Positions 51,426 through 59,524 of a stretch of DNA of 64,000 bases are shown here, piece after piece. The notes under the pieces were generated by a model that saw nothing but the letters and a program-made list of their open reading frames with translations, was not told where the DNA came from and searched no databases. Position 1 is the first letter of the stretch. Each line of letters starts with the position of its first letter. A program made the translations under genes and the position numbers. Source of the DNA: LC029 sp036676475 (GTDB lineage Bacteria; Bacillota; Bacilli; Aneurinibacillales; RAOX-1); assembly GCA_036676475.1 (NCBI GenBank), contig JAKFCU010000026.1, positions 1 through 64,000 on the forward strand. The letters run 5' to 3'.

Positions 51426-51710
51426 CTATTGCTTCTCATAATTTGCCGGTGTTTCTTCCTCCATCCCTTGATCCCGATAACGCACAGGGTCTGCCCCAGG
51501 ATCTAAGCGAGGCAACTGCTCATGAAGTTGATCATTTTCGTACCCGAATTGTTGTTCGACATATTCACCGGTATCCCATCCCGAACTTTTGCCTAAGGTC
51601 TTCGACACGAGAGAACTCCCGTAGGGTCCTTCAGGAAACTCCTCCAATGTCCTGGAATGAATGTGATTATATTCCGTTGATAAAGATGTAAATTTTTCCT
51701 CTCTAGCCAT
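51426..51710 (-). CDS. Small hydrophilic protein of unknown function
   Basis: A 94-residue polar protein, probably largely disordered: Glu/Gln-rich with the motifs EEFPEGPYGSSLVSKTLGKS, WDTGEYVEQQFGYENDQLHE and LPRLDPGADPVRYRDQ. ATG 51710 is chosen, 8 bases after AGGAGG; a GTG nine bases ahead is possible. It has no membrane part and no Cys. Perhaps spore related by composition and neighbours; not recognised. Confidence 0.6.
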   Translation of the reverse strand: MAREEKFTSLSTEYNHIHSRTLEEFPEGPYGSSLVSKTLGKSSGWDTGEYVEQQFGYENDQLHEQLPRLDPGADPVRYRDQGMEEETPANYEKQ

Positions 51711-51887
51711 AAAACTCACCTCCTTTGTTTAACATTCCCCCAACTACAACTATTTACCAATTGGAAACATTTCATACAAACAACCTTTCTGGCGTAAATC
51801 TGCATCATTACGTTTTATATCAAGCAAAGCCCAAAGTCTGACCAGGTGTACAATACTTACACATTGTTAAAATAGAAGAATTATCTT

Positions 51888-51988
51888 TAAGAAAGCTACT
51901 GGCGTAGCTTTATGCGTATAATACTTTCTGATAAGTATAAGAAAGCTACTGGCGTAGCCTTATGCGTATAATACTTGACCGATAAGTA
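51888..51988. repeat. 51-bp structured repeat, inverted tandem copies E1 and E2
   Basis: Two units on the opposite strand to copies A-D and F: 51888-51937 and 51938-51988. E1 has stem 2 read AAAGCTAC/GTAGCTTT, where the G-U pair of the consensus is A-U, and a shortened stem-1 loop. E2 matches the consensus. They lie 20 bp beyond the stop of the DUF2515 gene. Confidence 0.88.
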
Positions 51989-52008
51989 GTACAAAACTTA
52001 TACAAATC

Positions 52009-53136
52009 TTACTGAATCGATTCTACCATCTGTTTGGCTTGAACTAGAGCCTCTAACTTATCAATAAGTTGACTATATTCTTCCTGAACATCTGAAAGAT
52101 CGGCCTTTTTAAAATGAAGCAGATCTACCACTTTGGGATCTTGAAACCAATCCTTAATCAAGGCCTTTTCGTGCTTTTGATCCGGCCAAACATCGATGAG
52201 GAAGGGGCTATACACGAAAGGCTCCCCTTTCTCTCTTCTTCCATGATGAAATCTAGGTCTATATATTTGCTTTAAATTTTCTGAGGCATACGGACTAAAA
52301 AAGTTGGCCCAGTAATCCTGTCTTGATCCCGTATGGGGGCTTTGGTTACACCAATGGAGAACACCCGGCAGGATCGACGGACTGAAGAGCAAGCTATATA
52401 GAGTCTTTCCAAGTTCAATCCTGCTCTGCAAATCAGGGAACGAATCCACTTGCTTCCCATATAATACCCTTTCATCTTCCCCCTGCTGAAAGGGAAACAA
52501 AATCATGTTCAAGTCGAGCCAATCTTCTAGATGAAATTTAATATCTCGAATCACTGGGGCTGAATAAGACTCCTGATCGATCACTCTTTGCTCGATATAA
52601 TACTGTTCATTAATGACGAGAGAAATGGCTAATTGCTCCCTATTGGGATTTTCCCAATAATCATTCCATATCACTTGCATGAAGGAAGACACATAAAAAA
52701 AAGGAAGTAAATGAAAAAAGTTTTGGTGTTTTTCTTTACTATGTTCATATAGCAGGAGCTGTGGGTAAGCATCTTGGAAAATCAACCAATTCGCCCTTTC
52801 CATAAATCGAAAATAATCTTGAGCGACTTGCGAGGGGAGTAACCGGGATATCCATTCTCCTTTTAAGTCCGACATATTCCAGCCGGCATTCCGCGATACC
52901 AGATGAGCAAGCAATGCCCACTCCATTTCAGGTGTTCTTTGGTACAGATGAAAATACGCCATGGTTCTTGTTATATTGTTGCGATTCAGTTTTTCGGTTT
53001 CCTTTCGAATTCGTTCGAACACTCCACGCTCATCATCTGTAAGTGGATGTTGATGAGGCTGAAAGGACAGCAGCTTTTTTTCCAAATGAGAGTGCGCATC
53101 TTTTTTTAACCAAGGCAGCCAACTGAATAAAGACAC
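52009..53136 (-). CDS. DUF2515 family protein (YppC-like)
   Basis: A 375-residue, mostly helical soluble protein. RNNITRTMAYFHLYQRTPEMEW, LLAHLVSRNAGWNMSDLKGEW and IFQDAYPQLLLYEHS match DUF2515 (YppC of Bacillus). No enzyme motif known. Start is GTG with AGGGGAG about 10 bases upstream. No hairpin terminator follows; a pair of 51-bp repeats does. Function unknown. Confidence 0.85.
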   Translation of the reverse strand: MSLFSWLPWLKKDAHSHLEKKLLSFQPHQHPLTDDERGVFERIRKETEKLNRNNITRTMAYFHLYQRTPEMEWALLAHLVSRNAGWNMSDLKGEWISRLLPSQVAQDYFRFMERANWLIFQDAYPQLLLYEHSKEKHQNFFHLLPFFYVSSFMQVIWNDYWENPNREQLAISLVINEQYYIEQRVIDQESYSAPVIRDIKFHLEDWLDLNMILFPFQQGEDERVLYGKQVDSFPDLQSRIELGKTLYSLLFSPSILPGVLHWCNQSPHTGSRQDYWANFFSPYASENLKQIYRPRFHHGRREKGEPFVYSPFLIDVWPDQKHEKALIKDWFQDPKVVDLLHFKKADLSDVQEEYSQLIDKLEALVQAKQMVESIQ

Positions 53137-53307
53137 TCCTTCACTACTCCCCTCTTCTTGCTGTAGTCTTATTGTTCTAGTTTCATCTAGGGATATGTAT
53201 CAATTTCAACATCGTCACTGATTTGTTATATAATGGACTTATATCACAGCATGTTAATTAACAATAAATACATTATGTAAACTAAATTGATTAAGTTGGT
53301 GAGGTAC

Positions 53308-54438
53308 ATGGTAGAACCAAATTCACTCTTTATTAAACGTGATCCCTTTCAGCAATTGGATGAATCGGTACGCTTCCTCATTGCCAAGCTTCCAGAGGAG
53401 GTTAAACAATATCTGGCTGATTTAATTTCCGAGGAACTTTCCTTATTGACGATAAAAAATTATGCTTACGATTTAAATTTGTTATGGAATTATTGCATAG
53501 CAGAAGGGGTTCATTCTATCCATGAGATCGATCATTATGTATTGAAATCATTTTTTCAATACATTGCGAACGGATATGAACGGGTAGTTTATACCAAGGT
53601 CAGTAAGAAAGATCCAAATACAGGGGAATGCCAAGAGGAATGGGTAGAGAAAAAATACTTTCGGAAAAATTCCATGAGCGGAGGGCAAGCGAGAAAATCC
53701 TCTACCTACAAATCCTTTTTCGACTATCTTCTTCGCAACTATATTTTAGAGAATAACCCCATGAAAGAACTGGAGCGAAAAAGAGCCAGCAAAAGAGGTG
53801 GATCGAAGCATCAACCGGATCCGATTTTTCTTACCTACCAGGAGTGCGTGGATTATCTTCAGGCTATTAATCATTACTACGAAGATCGCGATGAAGACAA
53901 ACGATTTAAACCCGAATTGGAAATACGTGATCGCGCTATCATTTTATTATTCCTTAATTCGGGACTGCGGGTATCCGAGCTTTGTCAGTTGAATGTAGAC
54001 AGCATCAGACTTCATCGCGATTCCACCACTCTTTCTGTATTGGGTAAAGGCAAGAAAAACCGAACATTGCATCTGAACGAGCAAACCATCCAAGCGATTA
54101 GCGATTATCTGGATTCGCGGCCGAAGAAAATCCCCAAGGAGCATAAGGATGCCCTCTTTTTGAACCGGGATTTTACCCGAATGAGCCGTAAAGCTGTCTA
54201 TGAAATTGTAAAGAAGTATGCGCGAATTGCTAATATTGATGAAATCACGGTCAGAAAGCTTTCACCTCATAAACTGCGGCATACTTTCGCTACTCTTGTC
54301 CTGCAAAACGGAGCCAATATTAAAGTCGTTCAAGAGCTCCTTGGCCATGAGAACATCTCTACTACAAATATTTATGTTCATGCTGTTGATCGTGAAAAAG
54401 AGGCAGCCATACAATCTTTAAATCAACTTTTTAAATAA
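53308..54438 (+). CDS. xerS: Tyrosine recombinase (XerS-like)
   Basis: A 376-residue recombinase with a core-binding N-terminal domain (EELSLLTIKNYAYDLNLLWNY) and the catalytic domain with Arg (SGLRVSELCQL), Lys (GKGKKNRTL), HKLRHTFAT (H-x-x-R), GHENIS (His) and Tyr (NIYVHAVD), all intact. Length and the long N-domain resemble the single-recombinase XerS/XerH type, distinct from XerC/D at about 300 residues. Start ATG 53308 (MVEPNSL) follows GGTGAGG; a TTG 21 bases upstream is less likely. No integrase neighbours exist, so it is more likely chromosomal. Confidence 0.8.
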   Translation: MVEPNSLFIKRDPFQQLDESVRFLIAKLPEEVKQYLADLISEELSLLTIKNYAYDLNLLWNYCIAEGVHSIHEIDHYVLKSFFQYIANGYERVVYTKVSKKDPNTGECQEEWVEKKYFRKNSMSGGQARKSSTYKSFFDYLLRNYILENNPMKELERKRASKRGGSKHQPDPIFLTYQECVDYLQAINHYYEDRDEDKRFKPELEIRDRAIILLFLNSGLRVSELCQLNVDSIRLHRDSTTLSVLGKGKKNRTLHLNEQTIQAISDYLDSRPKKIPKEHKDALFLNRDFTRMSRKAVYEIVKKYARIANIDEITVRKLSPHKLRHTFATLVLQNGANIKVVQELLGHENISTTNIYVHAVDREKEAAIQSLNQLFK

Positions 54439-54540
54439 AAAGAGAAATTATCCTTTACACGAAGGCTCTCTTTCTTCTTTCAACAAGTTAGTTAATTGAC
54501 TAACGAATATAATGTAGTATTCTGACGAAAATACACCGTA

Positions 54541-54575
54541 TAAAATGAAAAAGAGCATGGTATCCATGCTCTTTT
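54541..54575 (-). terminator. Terminator of the cold-shock gene
   Basis: AAGAGCATGG pairs with CCATGCTCTT with a 3-base loop; on the minus strand TTTTCATTTTA follows. Directly after the csp stop. Confidence 0.85.
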
Positions 54576-54583
54576 CTATCATG

Positions 54584-54781
54584 TTAAAGTTTAACTACAT
54601 TAGCAGCTTGAGGACCACGATTTCCTTCAACGATGTCGAATTGGACCGCTTGACCTTCTTCCAGAGTCCGAAATCCATCCGTTTGAATGGCGCTATAATG
54701 AACGAATACATCTCCACCATTTTCTCGCTCAATAAATCCATACCCTTTTTCAGCGTTAAACCATTTTACTTTACCTTGCAT
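54584..54781 (-). CDS. csp: Cold-shock protein
   Basis: A 65-residue OB-fold single-stranded nucleic-acid chaperone. KWFNAEKGYGFIERE contains RNP1 (KGYGFI) and DVFVHYSAIQ RNP2 (VFVHYS), and the C-terminus is PQAANVVKL. ATG 54781 follows AAGGAGG; a 16-residue longer reading frame is not needed. Monocistronic with its own terminator. It is CspB/CspD-like; no cold-box element is distinguishable upstream. Confidence 0.95.
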   Translation of the reverse strand: MQGKVKWFNAEKGYGFIERENGGDVFVHYSAIQTDGFRTLEEGQAVQFDIVEGNRGPQAANVVKL

Positions 54782-54987
54782 ATATGAGTCCTCCTTAGGG
54801 CTTAAATCAGTGTAAAAAAGCGGAAACAACGAAATCTTTAGCCCTAATCTGGTACAAGCGGGACGGCCTCAAGATAAAACGTTCATTACCGGCTTTCTAA
54901 CACTTACTGATGAAATCAAACAACAGTTTTTATATTTGCTTACTGTTGGATGTTCTGATATATCCTATGCGACAAAAGCCCAATTGG

Positions 54988-57279
54988 TTAGTAATTTCGC
55001 AAATCATTTCTCTTGCTCAAATAACGATAAAAAGCTACAGCCGCCTCTGCTCTGGTTACCTTTTTCTCAGGTGAAAAGGTTTCATTAGGAGCATCCATGA
55101 TTCCCAGTTTGGTTGCCAAGATGGCAGAGCCTAGCGCTTCAATACTTGCAGCATCCTTGAGGTCCACCTTAAACAGGTCCTTCATTTGGGCTAAATGATC
55201 ATACCCTAGTGACTTAATGATCAGCTTCGCTAATTCTTCTCGATCAATTTTTTCTTCTGGGTTAAACTTCTCTTGATTGCGGTCAAGGAGATTACGCTCA
55301 ACCGCATTTTCAATATACGCAAAATACGGAGATGCTTTCGCTACATCTTTAAAGGTTGCCGGACGGCTCGCATCATACCCTACCTGATAACCATTATTCT
55401 CAAGCAGAATAAGCATGCGAATCATTTCTCCACGAGAGATCTCTTCATTTGGAAAAATCTTTTGGTCTTTTGGTTCAAACACGTTATATTTCAAAAGTAG
55501 ATTTAATTCTTTTTCAGCTACATGTCCCTTGATGTCTGTTACCTGTTCCACATCAATTAACGATTGTCCCGTTTCCCGATTGGTCCATTTGCCTGTTTTC
55601 GCATCCAAATAAACCGGTTCGCCAAATTCCTTTAACCGTGGCTGGTAAACAAGGATGGCCTGATTATTCTTGGTCGTTTCTCCTGCCTTCATAATCTGAA
55701 CAGGGTTGGGTTGGGGTACCACGTACATCAGCCGAAGATCCATACGTTCCAAGTAGGCTTGAAGAGCTTGCTCCTTTCCAATCACCTGAGGCATGGTTTC
55801 TGGTAAATTCAGGTTGGCGATATCAAACCAATAGCTAGTCACTTCTCCTGACAAAATATCCACATTGACATTGATTCCACCGTACTCCAGAGACACACCA
55901 TTCACTTGACGAATGAAAGAGAAATTATGAAATCTTGTACTCCTGGGGTCTGCTGGCGGATTCTGTCCTTTGATCAGATACAGTTGGTGAGCCATATCCG
56001 GATGAAGCTGCTTCATGAGGTCGATCGCTTTCTTTTCCGCTTGCTCTGGAGTCAGCTTGACCTTTTCTTTGGAAGGAATCTGTTCCTGAGATTGAGCTTG
56101 CTCTTTGTCCATATAGATATGGTTTTCATTGCTATAATTTAAGACTCGACCCGTTTTAGCCTCAACCACAGCCATGGACCAACCGGCAACCATTCCTTCA
56201 TTTCGGGTTTCCCAATTGAATTCCCAAGCGGAGGTCTGTGATTCTCCCCACTGTTCACGATAGGTGGCACGAAGCAAACTGTTATCACTTGGCAAGGTAA
56301 AATGCTTTTTCAGAACAGCTAATGCTTGGTCTTGATTCAGGTTTTTTCCATTTGGCAAATCACCCAGCTTTTTATCAGAAACAGGTAGCATCCCCATTTG
56401 ATCCGCAGATATTTCCTGGCCCCACGGAGTTAGGTACATACCGTCCGTTGCTCGAATATAATTTGGTTCGTAATAATTTGCATTTTGTGGCATGTAACCT
56501 AAATTCGATTTTTTCTCTGGATTTGGCCCCCATTGCGGTAGAAGCTTGAGAGAAAAGTTCATTTTCTCCTTATAAATTTTCTGAATTTGTTCTAAGGACA
56601 AAACCTTGGTGACAGCAGGAAACTGGATTTGATCATCCCAGCGATATCCAAGGCTAACCACCTGACCGTCCCCATTAATATTCACTCGAATCTCATTTCC
56701 TTCAAAAGGAATCCCATTTACTTCCCGCTTAAAGAAAATGGGGTATTCGATAAATCCATCTAAAGGTGGTTTGGTGTTTTGTTCGAAACGGTCATCATAG
56801 ACGATAGATTTGGCTTGTTCGGGAAAGTGCTTTTGAATATATTGAAGGGCTGTTTCTTTGGCTCCCGCCTGGTCGACTTTGGGAGGATAGGATGATTTTT
56901 GAGTCGGGTTGTTGTACATATCAATGTTCATAACCAGGCCGCTTGTTGCGTCAACCACAATACTGATACTTCCATACTGTGGCGGAATCTGACGGTCCCA
57001 GAGGATCACCCAGACAGGGGTCCCATTTCCCCACCAGTTGGATTGAAACTCCACATTCCTCTGGACAAAGTCCTTTGGAATAGCAATCGCCTTGCTGGCG
57101 ACCTCTATCGCTTTTTCCTTGGAAATCTTAGCTTTTTCGATACCAACATTATTTGCAAGTGGGGCTATAGCACTTTGAACAGGTAGTGGTTCGTTCGCAA
57201 AAGCAGGAATGACGCCGCTTGTAAACATGAGGGAGCTTGCTAACAGAAAGGTAAATCCTTTTTTACCTATTTTTCTCAT
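54988..57279 (-). CDS. S-layer homology protein with YcdB/YcdC repeats
   Basis: A 763-residue exported protein. The signal peptide is RKIGKKGFTFLLASSLMFTS. Residues about 45-560 hold repeats of the YcdB/YcdC-like PepSY type (ISKEKAIEVASKAIAIPKDF, AKETALQYIQKHFPEQ, TPEQAEKKAIDLMKQLHP), each with a WxxxW/aromatic strand. The C-terminal 200 residues carry three SLH modules (FPNEEISRGEMIRMLI, FNPEEKIDREELAKLII, FSPEKKVTRAEAAVAFYR). It is probably wall-anchored; PepSY-like repeats may inhibit proteases. Start ATG 57279 follows GAAAGGAAAG. No operon partner. Confidence 0.85.
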   Translation of the reverse strand: MRKIGKKGFTFLLASSLMFTSGVIPAFANEPLPVQSAIAPLANNVGIEKAKISKEKAIEVASKAIAIPKDFVQRNVEFQSNWWGNGTPVWVILWDRQIPPQYGSISIVVDATSGLVMNIDMYNNPTQKSSYPPKVDQAGAKETALQYIQKHFPEQAKSIVYDDRFEQNTKPPLDGFIEYPIFFKREVNGIPFEGNEIRVNINGDGQVVSLGYRWDDQIQFPAVTKVLSLEQIQKIYKEKMNFSLKLLPQWGPNPEKKSNLGYMPQNANYYEPNYIRATDGMYLTPWGQEISADQMGMLPVSDKKLGDLPNGKNLNQDQALAVLKKHFTLPSDNSLLRATYREQWGESQTSAWEFNWETRNEGMVAGWSMAVVEAKTGRVLNYSNENHIYMDKEQAQSQEQIPSKEKVKLTPEQAEKKAIDLMKQLHPDMAHQLYLIKGQNPPADPRSTRFHNFSFIRQVNGVSLEYGGINVNVDILSGEVTSYWFDIANLNLPETMPQVIGKEQALQAYLERMDLRLMYVVPQPNPVQIMKAGETTKNNQAILVYQPRLKEFGEPVYLDAKTGKWTNRETGQSLIDVEQVTDIKGHVAEKELNLLLKYNVFEPKDQKIFPNEEISRGEMIRMLILLENNGYQVGYDASRPATFKDVAKASPYFAYIENAVERNLLDRNQEKFNPEEKIDREELAKLIIKSLGYDHLAQMKDLFKVDLKDAASIEALGSAILATKLGIMDAPNETFSPEKKVTRAEAAVAFYRYLSKRNDLRNY

Positions 57280-57391
57280 GATAATCTTTCCTTTCAAGGT
57301 AAAATGTTCTTCTCATCCTGTTAGACGACTTCCCTTAGAAAAGGTTTCAACATTTTATCATAATATTTCCCCCGGTTTATAGACAAGCTCC

Positions 57392-57949
57392 CTATTCTTC
57401 CTGTTGAGTAATACGAACCTTACTATTTTTTAATATTTTCCCATCATATTGAAAGGTCCCGATCCATGATTCCTTACGAAGGATGTCACCATGGCAGCAT
57501 GGACTGCGATACTTCTCCGGGTTAAAACGCTTCATATGACCGAGCGACTTATTACAATTTTTACAGGATAATTTATATACTTTCATCGGAAGTTTCACCG
57601 TGTTAGTAGAGATCGCCCCCACCCGTCGCAGTTCCTGTTCAAAAACGGGATGATGATCATGAAAGGCCTTGTTTTGGACAAATAAATGGTAATGACTCAT
57701 TTCATGGAGCAGTACAGCTATAAAAATATTCCGATCAATAAACTGAGCCGCATATTTACTCATTTCTATTTTCACAGGTTCCCGCTTCGAACCCTGCAAC
57801 CGATACACGAAACGTCCCATGGATCGTGTCAGACGTCCATTCCACACTACTGGAATCTGAAGCTTTTCTCCCCAGAAATGCTGGGATAGCTTATCGGCTA
57901 AGGTTTGTAACTTATTATGGTCAAAATCTATTTCTCGTTGACTATTCAC
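57392..57949 (-). CDS. sprT: SprT-like zinc metallopeptidase
   Basis: A 185-residue protein. LLHEMSHYHLFVQNK is the HExxH zinc site; the C-terminal zinc ribbon has KLSCKNCNKS and YRSPCCHGD (CxxC and CC). The family includes SprT/Spartan, which act on DNA-protein crosslinks in eukaryotes; the bacterial role is open. GTG start after GGAGGG. It resembles YdcK of Bacillus subtilis. Single gene in this window. Confidence 0.88.
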   Translation of the reverse strand: MNSQREIDFDHNKLQTLADKLSQHFWGEKLQIPVVWNGRLTRSMGRFVYRLQGSKREPVKIEMSKYAAQFIDRNIFIAVLLHEMSHYHLFVQNKAFHDHHPVFEQELRRVGAISTNTVKLPMKVYKLSCKNCNKSLGHMKRFNPEKYRSPCCHGDILRKESWIGTFQYDGKILKNSKVRITQQEE

Positions 57950-58010
57950 ATCGATCCCTCCAACCTCTCTATTATAGCGTGTCTTCGAAAAAAGAGGAGG
58001 ACAAACGTTC

Positions 58011-58568
58011 TTATATATCTACCCTTTTCTTAGAGGCAACCCCTGCACTTAAGCAAAACTGAAGGGCATCCTCTACAGGCGTTTCGACGAACACAATTTT
58101 TTCCCGCGGCAGCAAACGAATTTCACCTGAAACTTGCAAGCCATGTGGAAAGTAGACGGCAATATACTCTTGGCCGAGCTCAAATTGGTGAACATCCTCT
58201 GTCGTGAGAAACCCGATTCGGAATACTTCTTCTTGTTCCCGGTAAAGTACCACTCGGGAAAATGCCCTTTTCTCGCCGGCCAAGGAAGAAACCGTTTCTT
58301 TGGTCATCGTGTAAAGGGTTTTAACCCCCGGAAATTTGGTGATGACCATTTCCATCAAGGCAATTCCTCTCTTGGCCACCCACCATTGACTTACAAAACC
58401 AACAAGCCAGAGAATCAAGATAATGTAGAGAATTCCTGATCCCGGAAATTCAGGCAGGGGAATAAATAAGGATAGAGAATTTAATGTGTTATAAATGAGA
58501 TACAAAACATAGAAGGTTAACCCAATGGGAACGGTAACCATCAAACCGCTTAAAAGAATTTTTTTCAA
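58011..58568 (-). CDS. DUF502 membrane protein
   Basis: A 185-residue protein with two membrane helices (residues about 6-28 and 45-65), then a soluble domain. LLSGLMVTVPIGLTFYVLY and FPGVKTLYTMTKETV are DUF502 signatures, and VYFPHGLQVSGEIRLLPREK its end. DUF502 is widespread and of unknown function. Start TTG follows AAAGGAGA. The gene stands alone. Confidence 0.85.
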   Translation of the reverse strand: MKKILLSGLMVTVPIGLTFYVLYLIYNTLNSLSLFIPLPEFPGSGILYIILILWLVGFVSQWWVAKRGIALMEMVITKFPGVKTLYTMTKETVSSLAGEKRAFSRVVLYREQEEVFRIGFLTTEDVHQFELGQEYIAVYFPHGLQVSGEIRLLPREKIVFVETPVEDALQFCLSAGVASKKRVDI

Positions 58569-58683
58569 TTCATTGTCTCCTTTGCCCAGAAAATTTCGTA
58601 TATATGTATTACGTGAAAACTATCATAGAGTTTCACTCTTGTGCCAAACTCATTATAATAGATTCATTGAAATCTTTGGTTAA

Positions 58684-58726
58684 ATAAAGAGAGAGGCTGA
58701 CTCAAAAGCTTAGGGTCAGCCTCTTT
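58684..58726 (-). terminator. Terminator with TGACTC/GGGTCAG hairpin
   Basis: GAGGCTGAC (58693-58701) pairs with GTCAGCCTC (58715-58723). The loop TCAAAAGCTTAGG resembles that of a hairpin at 32508-32528 between oppA-like and dppA. It lies after the small gene ending at 58734. Confidence 0.75.
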
Positions 58727-58733
58727 GATGTTG

Positions 58734-59165
58734 CTAGTCTTCTTCTGCAAATATCTGAACAAGATCTCGGTGAAAAGGACTATCCTCTCCTTCGTTATAC
58801 CGATCGATTTCCTGATCGAGAAAGCTCTCAAACATTCCATTAAGAAAGGTCAATTGAAAGCGTTCCTTCTCCTCTTCGCCATATACAAACGCTATTTCAT
58901 CCGGTTGTTCCAGAAGAAGCTCCCAATCTTTTTTTAATAAGGCGAGGTAAAATTTACCATTAGCGTTGTGAAGCGAAAAACCAATCACAGATTTCCCGTC
59001 CCATGTCCCGCCTTCAAAATCGATAGTTGCTTGTGAAGCCCCATCTAATAGCTTTTTAAAATGGTCTATAGCCTCAGGCACTTTGCAGATTAACCATTCT
59101 TCATTCTGTTCTTCATTCAGTATCAGCTCGGCTTGCTGAATAATATGACAAATCTCCCATTCCAT
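58734..59165 (-). CDS. Acidic protein of unknown function
   Basis: A 143-residue acidic soluble protein: MEWEICHIIQQAELILNEEQ, then a strand-rich middle (ATIDFEGGTWDGKSVIGFSL) and an acidic C-terminus (FAEED). No motif recognised. AAGGAG precedes the ATG. Divergent from dinG across a 51-bp repeat array. Confidence 0.6.
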   Translation of the reverse strand: MEWEICHIIQQAELILNEEQNEEWLICKVPEAIDHFKKLLDGASQATIDFEGGTWDGKSVIGFSLHNANGKFYLALLKKDWELLLEQPDEIAFVYGEEEKERFQLTFLNGMFESFLDQEIDRYNEGEDSPFHRDLVQIFAEED

Positions 59166-59248
59166 AATCGGTACTCCTTACATAATTAAATCATTCCTAT
59201 CTATGGTAATCTTATCCTGCAAGAAATGCAAATGGCTGCTTCTTTCGT

Positions 59249-59453
59249 ACACTTATCAGTCAAGTGTTATACGCATTCGGCTACGCCAGTAACTTTCTTA
59301 CACTTATCGGTCAAGTGTTATACGCATTCGGAAATACCAGTAGCTTTCTTACACTTATCGGTCAAGTGTTATACGCATTTGGAAATGACAGTAGCTTTCT
59401 TACACTTATCGGTCAAGTGTTATACGCATTTGGCTACGCCAGTAGCTTTCTTA
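59249..59453. repeat. 51-bp structured repeat, four tandem copies F1-F4
   Basis: Units start at 59249, 59300, 59351 and 59402, each exactly 51 bp and without spacer. Stem 1 is ACTT-(ATCAGTC or ATCGGTC)-AAGT in all four. Stem 2 is intact only in F4 (GCTAC/GTAGC), one mismatch in F1 (GTAAC), and lost in F2 and F3, where GGAAATAC and GGAAATGA replace GGCTACGC. Apart from this array 59166-59524 holds no gene. Confidence 0.92.
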
Positions 59454-59524
59454 TAGATAATTGCCCATGGATCGTCTACAATAAAAAAGATGAAGGATAA
59501 GCTATGTGAAGCAGGGAATGAAAT

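Noticed and set aside
53287..54438. Integrative element around the tyrosine recombinase
   Set aside because: No excisionase, replication, conjugation or phage genes, no tRNA target and no flanking direct repeats are visible.
59249..59453. CRISPR array
   Set aside because: The units are 51 bp and directly contiguous with no variable spacers, and no cas genes are present.
59226..59500. Plus-strand ORFs of 17-residue repeats over the array
   Set aside because: They are open only because 51 is a multiple of 3; no ribosome binding site and several frames are open at once.
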